64,000 nucleotides of DNA from Pseudomonas mucidolens (GCF_900106045.1 NZ_LT629802.1:4712001-4776000), one strand, 5' to 3'; positions 18,401 through 25,593 are shown, counted from the stretch's first letter. A program made the numbers and translations. The notes: a model not told the origin generated them from the letters alone.

Positions 18401-19987
18401 CATATATGCAAGTATGCGAGAGTGATTAAGACGTGCACCTGAGTCGTTAAGGAAATCTTCAGAGTAAGACTTATAAATCTCAGAAGCAGACTCACTTATG
18501 AAGCTCAGCCACTCTGTAAACGCGGGAATCCGAACTGATGAGTCATTTTCTAAAAGAGATCCCTGCAGAAACTCTCTGGCGTCTGCCCCAATGGACTTTT
18601 CGATCAGATTAAGCGCCTGGCTGAAAGCTCTAAACCTACGAGTTCGTGGAGCGGAAGCCCACACACTTGCAACTAACACGTCCTCAGCAGTGACACTAAA
18701 GGAATTTGCAAGAATGGAAAGTTGGGGAGGATATGTTGCATTCTGTAGAAATGTTACTACCGACTCAACTGCTCTAAGCTCCAGATAGTCGTTTGGGTCT
18801 TTTCTATCTCCGATGCTAACGCCAATCTCAGTAAGCTGCAGATCTGTTGGCCATAAGAAGGCACACTCAACAGGGGCATTCAGAAGTTTCAGGCAAGCAT
18901 CTGCTGCGCCTCGCAATCCAGCCTCATCTCTATCAAAACTAACTACGACTGTTAAACTCGCAGTTTTTGGCAACGAATGGCTTAAGGATTGAAGTAGTCC
19001 AACCTGGGCTTCGCTAATTGAGCTCCCCATAATCGCAACTGCGGGAAACCCAAGGCTTTCAAAGCGAAGCGCATCAAGAAATCCCTCACACAAATAGATT
19101 ACGAGCTTTTTATTACCTTTCTTCGCCTCACTTCTCACAAGTTTGAATGCAAAATCTGCTCTATATAAAACGGTTGACTTAGGAAACTCACGCGTAAATT
19201 GGTACTTTGGTACTGTTGATTCAGAAGAAACTCCCGAAACCCGACCTGCCAAACCTAGCAACTGACCTTTTTCATCATGAATCGGAAATATTACTCGATC
19301 AGCGATAAAAAAGTCACTATACCCATTTGTTGATTCACTGCCGGAGTTGAACGGCAAATGCATTTCGGCTGTTACTCCCGGAATCAACTTTCGGATAAGA
19401 AACGCGTCCTCTAAATCCCCAGCATATTCACGTTTAACAGATCTATTTTTTTCTGCATCAAGCGTTCGAGATAGGAAGTTTCGCGATGCGTAAATAAACC
19501 CGGCACGCTTTATAACTGCAGCATCGAGGCGACGTTCTTTTATCCAAGCATCAAGTGCAGCCTGATCCGATCCCTTTTTGTATAAATTATATCCAAATTG
19601 GAGCGCTGAAAGATCGACTTTAGGAGCTACACTATTTTTCTCAGTGACTTTACTTCTCCCACCAGTACGTACAACCGACGCACTAGGGTCTAGCCACTCG
19701 ACCGCTTGTTTGAAGCCAACGTTCAGCCGTTCCTTAACTAGATCAATACAGTCGCCATTTGCACCACACGAAAAACAATAAAAATGCTGCCTTCCTTTAT
19801 CCCGCCTAGCGTCGATTAGCAGAGAAGGCGTTTTATCATCATGAAAAGGGCAGAGGGCTTTAAATTGATTAACAGCCGTTTTCTTGAGAGTCATACCTAG
19901 ACGATTGGCTATATCTTCAATAGAAACGTTTTGAAGCAATTTTTCGTAGTCAATCCTAGGCAATTTCTTTCTCCCTCTTTTATCCAT
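12434..19987 (-). CDS. giant fusion: DnaG-like primase (CHC2 + Toprim), reverse transcriptase, nitrilase
   Basis: A 2517-residue protein. Residues 12-95 form a DnaG-type zinc finger (CPFH at 46-49, CFSCG at 71-75). Residues about 225-410 form a Toprim region (IFPIHDEKGQLLGLAGR, CEGFLDALR with E301, FDRDEAG with D352/D354, KDPNDYL). Residues about 570-900 are a reverse transcriptase: fingers FSMR, motif A SIRLDVKRYYD (D713), motif B GIPQGPVLS (797-805), motif C YVDD (839-842). A largely helical region of about 900 residues has no recognised domain; an acidic Ser-rich linker follows (about 1830-1915). From about 1955 comes a nitrilase-like domain with the Glu-Lys-Cys triad: LPEYS (E2056), SLKKRK (K2118 area), LICSEAF (C2206). 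RT plus nitrilase is the plan of defence RTs (DRT1/UG1-type). The gene is far more AT-rich than its neighbours, suggesting recent transfer. Confidence 0.92.
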   Translation of the reverse strand: MDKRGRKKLPRIDYEKLLQNVSIEDIANRLGMTLKKTAVNQFKALCPFHDDKTPSLLIDARRDKGRQHFYCFSCGANGDCIDLVKERLNVGFKQAVEWLDPSASVVRTGGRSKVTEKNSVAPKVDLSALQFGYNLYKKGSDQAALDAWIKERRLDAAVIKRAGFIYASRNFLSRTLDAEKNRSVKREYAGDLEDAFLIRKLIPGVTAEMHLPFNSGSESTNGYSDFFIADRVIFPIHDEKGQLLGLAGRVSGVSSESTVPKYQFTREFPKSTVLYRADFAFKLVRSEAKKGNKKLVIYLCEGFLDALRFESLGFPAVAIMGSSISEAQVGLLQSLSHSLPKTASLTVVVSFDRDEAGLRGAADACLKLLNAPVECAFLWPTDLQLTEIGVSIGDRKDPNDYLELRAVESVVTFLQNATYPPQLSILANSFSVTAEDVLVASVWASAPRTRRFRAFSQALNLIEKSIGADAREFLQGSLLENDSSVRIPAFTEWLSFISESASEIYKSYSEDFLNDSGARLNHSRILAYMGSRRGELPCDEPRWERLDIAATAFNTLLIDRLKSATTSGPIGPYNAVWVPRSFGGAEYRLKIMPLPEDLIIQQYVLNEILTERWDHEGFTDTPFSMRIPAVRYYREGRRTITTGFDVKGGGDGEALTSQTLSFAYQIDMDVLEGRQPATDQGMYRPYAECWRDFMASLTKQATEIGYVYSIRLDVKRYYDRLRRYVVRDRLLAPLQSAIASVSDNTPDFAKLINFDMPEPTAASKAAFVLDRLDEHLFGVNYTRPDTGVLEETDPLMGIPQGPVLSAWIGSVALFPVDEEAFRFMSSVNTDSTRAGYARYVDDIVLLAGDPETLANLREAVDRCARKLELTLLAKAEEIPAMSAEDFASYINEGRALAAYGPAWEPPLVGDGESGWDFWSAAPATDRQSALHLLHNVELYKASKSTLIQTVKTAFQASDLRASELPKASRLIWYSIAVEHLDTSVRASDVLSQYLDTWDSCVYDAAWSLRPESNEWESPVLFSLEGLEHLIDKQARDVAELSAEENALRRCRIAWLADLVLTKEFEVYVFNSTPGPQHQLDVRLELVRWKAARLLGKHKRSEAHLHVERSKLVQVWQPFEWMHEAVALLSDAAQSEEDPLIPFVASTEDHLRKGTISGFAADVFIAMLPGSGMHSRLLNNASQSSAINIALQTIVSIVPKERLPICLSRRNHLIWSDTSASLVNRLILPPLPGIKTDRLLSCLGSQAGEDGTVLVNAIEALDFSSVDTNPAFIGADNAGVVQLMSTEWTPLPLVGSLSRLKSDLAKENYISLRERVLPVNISVTTETLKLAAKLFRSVAQVVVSYAENNEGKELVPAWPYIATDLNKQMYYLVAEGVSRDELGNRAFVRDGGRALRTAEVPIYEASLWRVGVAISDYLGLYDDVSKFGDAESDVTLDTVALASPARYVLRAQLRKLRGAYADSQISKRRGDDGVLPATVSRSLRLLETFPEQVEGSLDPILYVLAAEAESAGMYLAFRESWKCSDVASFLASLANKVLSRLPLSVSQVLATSDEAGSGIRRDLFGLLCFAKRLFSVSTESPVTEIPSWKALRAGVVSAGVTVAFEGIIASLRSHGAFERYESFDFPDAWEIPSAPTHVLEEKIPSGNTFQSNGRVLLTEQCRRLVQHIGHRLAQDNLERLSESLYEQLKTTAKALASIDYHDDEAESLLEWPFEVLSDHCLELLSLELLESVILLIKNLDEELGFESIVVIEKSYGYNPQTKRFTDSRNGVRDVTPWMISQFPKFSKHIEEITQDGRFLRVWSEVFDRESGRLLSVSALGEPFASIAIIKPNVEPPLQVEVIEELDGSSSTSNLNKSDVGVVEYVVVEPIISDSSSDFSSPQTSSSNSDGLGGEEVVVDELIEGLASDLKPDPADNANAPLENLIQQELGRDASAFRKQQAEQWTRRGEACKPSGLVRIALLQADFDLTYQHPFVETCPTHWPFNSKVNEAISLSLKASPDSKYGRLLRAAERHDTAYKWTKLETLPSWSEHRRRSILKRVIDTCQNFGVDLLVLPEYSVRRETVDWLKTYIINKGVSVLAGTYMNICSREDESHLSAPLTLLWPLPKSTSKVFLASLKKRKLGGNKDYDALERGHVLEFSRNKKYRSVALEEFFRPSALTLKPLFNPGELAGKLESVVGFEPSADVITHLLTEAKLPLKYLLELICSEAFLVSSPANYIQMTEDLKAMWRRFGRPAEIDEVFNDLKALSGKLSITGNGAEARRSILAVPAATSRSADYWFAGQSGFLAAGTTTVFCNSIDGKTLVGGSCFIGQGSWKSEETTMGYLSKVTPYHGWSKGIYYNNRNDALSKSDQALVIADVDPHNMLEGKPRAQTMPSPLQLVSYLPLVESIDWERTQSNLLNLLSISLPKDVLTSKEKIKNRPQDEHEFWQTVAKSKETLDETNLGELWRKFPDAGPLLSRASAHRNNSDMQPNAPRGALGLLAAPAFYDWIDVSLTLTEHQELPSIAVHPWKTPED

Positions 19988-19992
19988 AAGAA

Positions 19993-20013
19993 GTGGATAC
20001 GTAAGCTATCCAC
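19993..20013 (-). promoter_or_regulatory. hairpin immediately before the giant gene's start codon
   Basis: GTGGATA and TATCCAC pair across a 7-base loop, ending 5 bases before the ATG at 19987. No Shine-Dalgarno sequence precedes that ATG. GAGGGAG inside codons 4-6 could instead serve a TTG at codon 9. The hairpin could be an operator or a translation-control structure. Confidence 0.5.
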
Positions 20014-20274
20014 TCGCGGCATTGCTACACAGGAAAACTTCCCAACTTTAGTGCAGTGCTCTTAACGTCTTATTTCTCGATGTTTACTGCGTAATTTTCG
20101 GCGTGTGTGGACGTCAATAGGGCAAAGGCCTCACAAACAATCATCACTCCCCAAACCGTACGCTTCCCAGCTTCACCCTTGTGATCACAGGCACCTTTCA
20201 GCGCAGGTCAGCTATAAATCATTTGGATCATCTCACCCCGCTCGTTTTCTCACAAAAAATATATGGGTACTCAG

Positions 20275-20303
20275 CCAATACTTTCGTCTATTTGACATGT
20301 CAA
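20275..20303 (-). promoter_or_regulatory. candidate promoter with overlapping palindrome for the giant RT gene
   Basis: On the minus strand, TTGACA (20303-20298), a 17-base spacer and TATTGG (20280-20275) resemble a sigma-70 promoter with a weak -10. The -35 box lies within the perfect 12-bp palindrome TTGACATGTCAA (20292-20303), a possible operator. Transcription from here would leave a leader of about 280 bases. Confidence 0.4.
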
Positions 20304-20923
20304 TTGACTGTCGTGGACAAACACTCCAGCTTTGATCTGGACAATTCAACGCTACGCCGGCGAGCTTAGTTACACGGCATCCGAACACGCTTAAAGTTGG
20401 CGTCACTCTTATTTAAGCCAATAAATTCAATATGTTATGGTGATCCCTCCCCTATTGGGCCTGTTACCTAGCTTTTCAGCGCGGACCTCCCAGCGCCCTT
20501 GCTACTGGGCACCTTCAGCGAAAGATGGTTCTCCTGCAGCTTAAAAGAACTGATCTGGGCCGCGTAATGCATGCATGAAGCGACGGGGTAGGAAATCCGA
20601 GCGATCGAGTTAGCTATAGTCTTTCCTACGAAATTTGACACCCATTACCATGGTTGACGCCATGCAGGTGTTCACTATCAACGACAGATACAGCCACCTT
20701 TACCGAAGCTGTAACGATGGCCTTTTTTCTTCAAAATCCTTTCAATTTCAATGATTGAAATTTCAATAACTTCCAATTCCTCCCACTAACTCGATCCCGC
20801 GGGTTTCATGCCCCGTGTAACGCGAAACCTCTCAGGGTCCCCAGCGTGATTTCCTGTCATCGAGAGGCGGAGCAAGCGAAACTCGCTTGGTAGGCTGGAG
20901 CGCAAAGCGCCTGCCCACGACAT
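20304..20923. other. gene-free region upstream of the giant RT gene
   Basis: No convincing gene is seen. It holds an 8-bp inverted repeat GTAGGAAA/TTTCCTAC (20588-20595 and 20632-20639) and a palindrome TTTCAAT-G-ATTGAAA (20746-20760), whose TTTCAAT motif also recurs upstream of alpA (about 6779-6800). A structured RNA in this stretch is possible but not demonstrated. Confidence 0.4.
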
Positions 20924-21190
20924 CTAGCTGCTGACGTTAGCGTTACACGCACGGGCAGCGTTACATCCGATGTACGCGATGCCTCTCAACTGTGTAACAG
21001 GCGTGAAAGCCAATGAAACCGGGCGTTTGGTGAAGGGCGTTACACTCGTAACACCAGTTACACCAGTTTTGGAGGGGCTGGGTGTGTGCGCTCGTGCTGT
21101 CTTTCCAAATTGGTCCAACACCACATTGTTTGCCTCTAGTGAATCAAGATGGTCGGCATGATTTCTGATCACCAGGTGGTGAGGACAGCT
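20924..21190 (-). pseudogene. inverted remnant of an integrase 3' end plus its downstream small gene
   Basis: Minus-strand translation gives DHLDSLEANNVVLDQFGKTA, matching the C-terminus of the intact integrase (DHLDALVSGNVVQGQFGKAV). It is followed in the same order by a diverged version of the small protein at 5632-5922 (SKTGVTGVTSVTPFTKRPVS). Here the integrase end and the small frame are read through as one. The rest of the integrase is absent. It is the scar of a second related element in opposite orientation. Confidence 0.75.
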
Positions 21191-21251
21191 GATATGCAAT
21201 GCCACTGGCTCGAGGTAGATTGACTACCTGACAAAACGGCGAGAAACCATC

Positions 21252-21473
21252 ATGGAAGACACCCCTTTGCTTGCGTCATTACTCAAGCGCATGAATGAAA
21301 ACCAACTGGCGCTGGGGGCAGCTATCGAGGAGCTGTCAAACTGGGTTGAGCAAAGAGGATCTACGGAAGTGGCACAGAACATTCGAGGGGCACTGGATAC
21401 CCTGGATGAAAATGCAGGATTCATCACCCTTGCGCTCGCCTCACTGGCGGCAGAAGGTCGAACGAAGAAGTAA
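21252..21473 (+). CDS. small hypothetical protein near the att-like site
   Basis: A 73-residue acidic helical protein (LLKRMNENQLALGAAIEELS... LASLAAEGRTKK). The ATG at 21252 has only a weak ribosome site. The regular heptad-like helices suggest a small dimer. It lies just inside the 24-bp repeat at 21561. Unknown function. Confidence 0.55.
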   Translation: MEDTPLLASLLKRMNENQLALGAAIEELSNWVEQRGSTEVAQNIRGALDTLDENAGFITLALASLAAEGRTKK

Positions 21474-21560
21474 CGACTCACCTGGAAGGCACCACATCAG
21501 TAACCATTTGGTGTTGCTTTACCCTACGGGGATACCACGAAAAAAGTGGCCAGAAGGAAG

Positions 21561-21584
21561 CGCCGTGTATGCCCACGTGTATGC
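21561..21584. repeat. island direct repeat B
   Basis: An exact 24-bp copy of repeat A (4343-4366). The overlapping 18 bp at 21576-21593 also match 35671-35688. Its position near an att-like sequence fits an integrase arm site at the right end of the first element. Confidence 0.65.
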
Positions 21585-21637
21585 CTAACTGACTCGCTAT
21601 CAAACGCACCCAACGAATACGGGGCTCTGACCCTCCA

Positions 21638-21660
21638 GTTCAAACGACGCCGGGCCGCCA
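21638..21660. repeat. att-like sequence resembling the tRNA-Arg 3' end (inner junction)
   Basis: GTTC-AA---CGCCGGG positions match the tRNA T-arm and acceptor (4209-4226). AACGACGCCGGG matches the site at 35730-35752 exactly. It probably marks the junction of two tandem elements, but it has diverged from the tRNA. Confidence 0.4.
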
Positions 21661-21747
21661 AATGATTTCAGTATCATCGCTTTCATGATAAATCCTCGCA
21701 GCGATAAAAATGAATATCGAGATATCTAGATTTAATTCGATAAAAAA

Positions 21748-22050
21748 TTACAAATCTTTCCCTATGATCTCGGCCAGCGCACTAATGGTTGCTTCATTGC
21801 GCTTGTAGTAAGTCCACTGACCGATGCGCCTGACCTCGACCAGGCCCGCTCGTTGTAGAGTTGCTAGATAACCAGACACCGTCGACTGCGACAGCCCGAT
21901 ACCTTCTTGGATACTACTGACACAGATCCCAACCGTGAGAACGTCACCTTCATCCTGCGCAGGGAAGTTCTTTGCTGGGTCCTTCAAGCCTTTCAAGATT
22001 TGAAGGCGTACCGGATTTGAGAGTGCTTTGAATATTTCGAGTAAGTCCAT
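21748..22050 (-). CDS. ArsR-family winged-helix regulator
   Basis: A 100-residue ArsR-type repressor. ALSNPVRLQILKGL (about residues 7-20) is followed by the recognition region IQEGIGLSQSTVSGYLATLQ, and then the wing AGLVEVRRIGQWTYYKRN. No metal-binding ELCVCDL motif is visible; ICVSSIQ holds one cysteine, so a redox or quinone signal is as likely as a metal. The ATG at 22050 fits the family N-terminus better than the upstream GTG at 22092. It lies downstream of a monooxygenase and an isochorismatase-like gene on the same strand. Confidence 0.85.
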   Translation of the reverse strand: MDLLEIFKALSNPVRLQILKGLKDPAKNFPAQDEGDVLTVGICVSSIQEGIGLSQSTVSGYLATLQRAGLVEVRRIGQWTYYKRNEATISALAEIIGKDL

Positions 22051-22207
22051 GAGTAGGTAATATCGAGATCTGGCGCTTTGAAGGTGGCCCACCGCAGGAA
22101 TCGCAATTCAATTCGGTTCAGATAAGCCAGCTTGTACGATAGCTTATCTACCTCGTGTCGTTTATAGCCCTTCGTGTGAGCCAACTCGGCTTCAAACAAG
22201 ACAATTT

Positions 22208-22522
22208 CTAGTTGCTCGTTCCTGTCGACGCAACACGCTTGAGTATATGCGCGAACCTGGTTGTATCGACGTTGCTCACACCATCCTTATGAAAATTCTG
22301 AATATGTGGACTGTGCTCGTGGTGTTTTTTACGTGCCTCAGTTGACGACCACTCCTCGACAAAGACAAAAAATCCGGGCTCTTTCTGATCTTCAAAAAGT
22401 CCATAACTGATATTGCCGTCTTCTTTTCGCGAGGGCTCCACGAGATCTGAAAGATCACGGCGCAACTGGTCTTCCCTACCTGGCTTGGCTTTAAGCCCGA
22501 CAACGATAAATAATTCACTCAT
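22208..22522 (-). CDS. antibiotic biosynthesis monooxygenase (ABM/YgiN-like) domain protein
   Basis: A 104-residue ferredoxin-like ABM protein (LFIVVGLKAKPGREDQLRRD; EPGFFVFVEEWSSTEARKKH; HIQNF). These small dimeric enzymes oxidise quinols or aromatic compounds without cofactors. GAAGGA precedes the ATG at 22522. It lies 72 bases after the isochorismatase-like gene on the same strand and is likely co-transcribed. Confidence 0.85.
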   Translation of the reverse strand: MSELFIVVGLKAKPGREDQLRRDLSDLVEPSRKEDGNISYGLFEDQKEPGFFVFVEEWSSTEARKKHHEHSPHIQNFHKDGVSNVDTTRFAHILKRVASTGTSN

Positions 22523-22594
22523 GCTTATCTTTTCCTTCAGAGTTGCGGCGGAAGCACTGGCTACCGCCGACGTGATCAGACGATAGCTGGACAG

Positions 22595-23236
22595 TTACTT
22601 TTTGGCCTGGTCACTGACTTTTTCGGGATTGAAGCCGTCGGAGTTGTCGAAGACACCCATGAACCCAGGGACAGTTGCCTCGCGTGCCCAGTCGCGCTGA
22701 AGCTCGCAGTACATTTGCACACGGCTGATGAGTTTCACGCCAGCCTGCTCCATGCGGCGCAGCGCTGCCTCGTGCGCGGCAACTGACGTGCCGCCGACCG
22801 CATCGACCGGTACGTATACTTCGTAGCCTTCCTGGATCGCATCCAGGGCAGGGAACGTTAGGCAGGCCTCGGTCCAGAGTGCGGTCATGATCAGCTTGCG
22901 GCGGCCCAGCGCTTTGACCGCCTGCTTGAACTCAGTGTCTTCCCAGCTGTTGATCGAAGTGCGGTCATAGGTCGGCAGGTGGCCAAGCACATCCTGCAAT
23001 TCCTGAATCGGTGGCTTGTTGCGACCGGTCTGGACGTTGACGGTTGAGTGGATGATCGGCAGGTTGTAGTTAACAGCCGCCTTGGCAACGCTCGTGATAT
23101 TGAAGATGAGTTCGTCTCGGGGCATTGAGCGGATCGAAGAGACCTGAACCGGCTGGTAGTCGATGATGATCAGCATCGAATTCTCTGGGGACAGCAGATG
23201 GTCGGTATGTGGGTTACGGATATTTTCGCTTGCCAT
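22595..23236 (-). CDS. isochorismatase-family cysteine hydrolase
   Basis: A 213-residue protein with the isochorismatase-like fold: LIIIDYQP (catalytic Asp), a Lys-containing loop before LIMTALWTEACLTFPALDA with the nucleophile Cys, and DAVGGTSVAAHEAALRRM. The C-terminus is extended by about 25 residues. AAGGAG precedes the ATG at 23236. It is divergent from a TetR regulator, with a perfect palindrome between. Substrate unknown; family members hydrolyse amides or vinyl ethers. Confidence 0.87.
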   Translation of the reverse strand: MASENIRNPHTDHLLSPENSMLIIIDYQPVQVSSIRSMPRDELIFNITSVAKAAVNYNLPIIHSTVNVQTGRNKPPIQELQDVLGHLPTYDRTSINSWEDTEFKQAVKALGRRKLIMTALWTEACLTFPALDAIQEGYEVYVPVDAVGGTSVAAHEAALRRMEQAGVKLISRVQMYCELQRDWAREATVPGFMGVFDNSDGFNPEKVSDQAKK

Positions 23237-23382
23237 TGAGTAGCTCCTTTTCTTTGGATGAGGTACGAGTAGCGACTTAAGCCGTCAGGAAACGGGCGTC
23301 ACGGTCACTGTGTTGCTGATGCTTGGCGATATCGCTTCACTGGTGACAGACCCAGAGAGGCACATCCCCCTCGAAATGAAAC

Positions 23383-23398
23383 GGTACGGTACCGTACC
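23383..23398. promoter_or_regulatory. 16-bp perfect palindrome, candidate TetR operator
   Basis: GGTACGGTACCGTACC is fully self-complementary and lies in the 440-base gap between the divergent isochorismatase-like and TetR genes. Confidence 0.6.
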
Positions 23399-23675
23399 TT
23401 ACACGAGACAAGGTAGCGTTATTTGTCACAAGCTGTGTCGCGGACCGAGGAACACCGGAATGGACATTGAACGTGTCAGGCATTACGTTCCGCTATTATG
23501 TCGACAGGATTTGCGCTGAGATCGACGTCGCCAAAGAAACGACTCTACCAACCGGCCTCCTTGCTGGCCGTTTGAGAGTGGCTGTCTGTGGCCATAATGG
23601 ATATCTGTCCCGCTGGAATGGATTCCCGGAGACGCGTAGGCTGTGGTGAACTTAATCAAGCAGTACACTTGCACT

Positions 23676-24290
23676 ATGGAAAGCTCCACCCCAAGACAGG
23701 CAGCAAAGCGTCAGAACATAATCGACGTGGCGACCGAAATGTTTCTCACGAACGGGTACTCTGGCGTGAGCGTCGACGGGATCGTGACAAATACCGGCGG
23801 ATCGAAGCGCACGATCTATAGCTATTTCGGCGATAAGGAAGGACTTTTTTCAGCGACTATCGAGCATCTCTGTGCGGAGCACGTGAGTCCCCTCATGCAC
23901 ATGGATCTTAAGCAAGAGCCCTTGCACAAGGCCCTGTCGGTTATCGCCAACGTCTTCCTGGATGTGGTGTTATCGCCTCGCACCATCGCCCTGCACCGCA
24001 TCATCGTCGCCGAGGCGCTACGTGCTCCTGAAGCGGCCAAGTCTTTCTTTGACGCAGCCCCTGCGACCGCCTATAAGTGCTTGGCCGAGTATTTTACCTG
24101 GGCTGAAGAAAACGGACTGATCAGGCCCGGAGATGCAAACGCGCGCGCTAAAATTTTCCTTGATGCGCTTACAGGCGACCTGCAACTGCGTTGCTTGCTT
24201 GGGTTTGCAAAGCCCCCTTCGAAATTAGAAAGGGATCACCTGATTGCAGAAGCTATATCTGTCTTCGTCATCGGATTGTCGCCCGTATAA
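23676..24290 (+). CDS. TetR-family transcriptional repressor
   Basis: A 204-residue TetR protein. The N-terminal helix-turn-helix is IIDVATEMFLTNGYSGVSVD, then IVTNTGGSKRTIYSYFGDKE. The all-helical ligand domain that follows has an AefR/AcrR-type C-terminus (ARAKIFLDALTGDLQLRCLL). I used the ATG at 23676; an upstream GTG frame (23643) is possible. It probably represses the divergent isochorismatase/monooxygenase genes through the palindrome at 23383. Confidence 0.88.
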   Translation: MESSTPRQAAKRQNIIDVATEMFLTNGYSGVSVDGIVTNTGGSKRTIYSYFGDKEGLFSATIEHLCAEHVSPLMHMDLKQEPLHKALSVIANVFLDVVLSPRTIALHRIIVAEALRAPEAAKSFFDAAPATAYKCLAEYFTWAEENGLIRPGDANARAKIFLDALTGDLQLRCLLGFAKPPSKLERDHLIAEAISVFVIGLSPV

Positions 24291-24470
24291 TTCAAAGCGC
24301 TCCAAACGCCCCAGGCTGAAGTCCAAGTAACCTAACGTATGCAACAGTCTTGGATGGACTTTTGCTGTCTGCTGAATAGGGTTGAGATAGCTGTTGAGTC
24401 GCGCCTACTTCCCTGACTCACTCGAAGGTCCGCTTTGGGTCCAGATTGTGTAAAAACGGGCTGGAAGCAG

Positions 24471-24860
24471 TTAACCAAACGCTATGCAAACAGGTTCCAT
24501 CTCTACCAACGCATTTTCACAAGCACCTACAAGATCTCGCACGCAGTAAAGTCTCCATCCCTTACCCGATCCCCACTTGGCAGCGACCGTTTCAAGCGAA
24601 AACTCCTCCTGGGTTGCTCGAGCCCAATCATCGTGCCCGATCTCAGCGATCAGTTGCGCCTGGTAGACCTGTAAAAATGGAAGCAAGCTTTTCGCTTGTT
24701 CTACCTCTATGAGGACAAATTCCGCTGTATCGAGTTGCTGTTTAACATTCTCGACCAGTTCGTGAGCCTGCAATGGGAGTGCATCTAACACTGCCTCCAA
24801 GGCTGATCCTGACTTGTCGGCACTTTGGAACGTACCGCAAATGATGTTCCCTCCTGCCAT
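24471..24860 (-). CDS. hypothetical protein
   Basis: A 129-residue frame (AGGNIICGTFQSADKSGSAL...) with helical and acidic segments (LVENVKQQLDTAEFVLIEVE). The ATG at 24860 has GGGAAAGG very close upstream; an earlier in-frame start (24911) is also open. No family is recognised and the context is degraded island DNA, so this is tentative. Confidence 0.4.
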   Translation of the reverse strand: MAGGNIICGTFQSADKSGSALEAVLDALPLQAHELVENVKQQLDTAEFVLIEVEQAKSLLPFLQVYQAQLIAEIGHDDWARATQEEFSLETVAAKWGSGKGWRLYCVRDLVGACENALVEMEPVCIAFG

Positions 24861-25017
24861 ATCCTTTCCCTGTCGTGACTTCGAAGCATAGATTAGGCAC
24901 CTCGCGATCAAGTATCTATCGTCAACTCTTGGCTGATTTATGCCCGCCGTGAGCGACCCATTGGTCCCAGGCTTGGTGAAAAACTCCCCAAATTGTCTAA
25001 CCTTCTGAACGCCGAGG

Positions 25018-25125
25018 TACTAACGGGGCGTTTGGCTCCGGACTTCAAGACCATTGCCGACTTTCGCAAAGACAACGGCAAAGCCATTCGCAGCGTATGC
25101 CGCCAGTTCGTAGTGCTTTCCGGCT
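25018..25125 (+). pseudogene. IS1182-type transposase fragment
   Basis: The translation contains LTGRLAPDFKTIADFRKDNG followed by KAIRSVCRQFVVL, a characteristic internal stretch of IS1182-family transposases. Only about 36 codons remain, with no start or end. Confidence 0.75.
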
Positions 25126-25341
25126 CACCCTCCCAGGTGCCGTCTTAATGCGAGCCTTTCACATTGCAAGGATCGGTAGGCGTGAGTCCACGGCATTTTA
25201 CGGAGCCCGGTCTTCAGTGCTTGGATCAGCATTTTGACTCCCATCTTCGCTGTGATGGCGCGGGTTACCAGTCCCTTAAAATTGAGGCTAGATTCTAGTA
25301 AATATCGCTCCGGTCGTTACACCTTCTCCCAGGAGCTTGAA

Positions 25342-25593
25342 TCAGTTGGCCTTGAACCCCGGCAAGCCTTGAGATGCACGCCATTCCTTTACCGTTTGGG
25401 TGATGCCAGACGCTGAATCATCAGCGCCGTCTTCTGGGTAGAAAATCAAATCAGAACCAGCAGGGTGCTCGCTCACCTTTTCAAAGTGGAACACCAGCTT
25501 GTCCACTTCTGGTTCCGTGCCATCGTGACTAATAATCCGCTGTAGCAGGGCTACGAATTCGCTTTCGGTGTAATCGCTGAATGTATTTTTCAT
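25342..25593 (-). CDS. colicin E9/pyocin-type DNase immunity protein
   Basis: An 83-residue Im-family protein: FSDYTESEFVALLQRI, HFEKVSEHPAGSDLIFYP (the toxin-binding helix III region) and TVKEWRASQGLPGFKAN. It binds and inactivates the HNH DNase domain of the upstream pyocin. Its ATG overlaps the pyocin stop (ATGA), so immunity is made with the toxin. Confidence 0.93.
   Translation of the reverse strand: MKNTFSDYTESEFVALLQRIISHDGTEPEVDKLVFHFEKVSEHPAGSDLIFYPEDGADDSASGITQTVKEWRASQGLPGFKAN

Noticed and set aside
12434..20300. Group II intron or retron as the source of the reverse transcriptase
   Set aside because: No intron domain V/VI, maturase region or msr/msd-type inverted repeats were seen. 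The RT is embedded in a multi-domain protein with primase and nitrilase parts.
24435..24712. Plus-strand frames at 24.4-24.7 kb
   Set aside because: They overlap the better-supported minus-strand frame and have no recognisable features.
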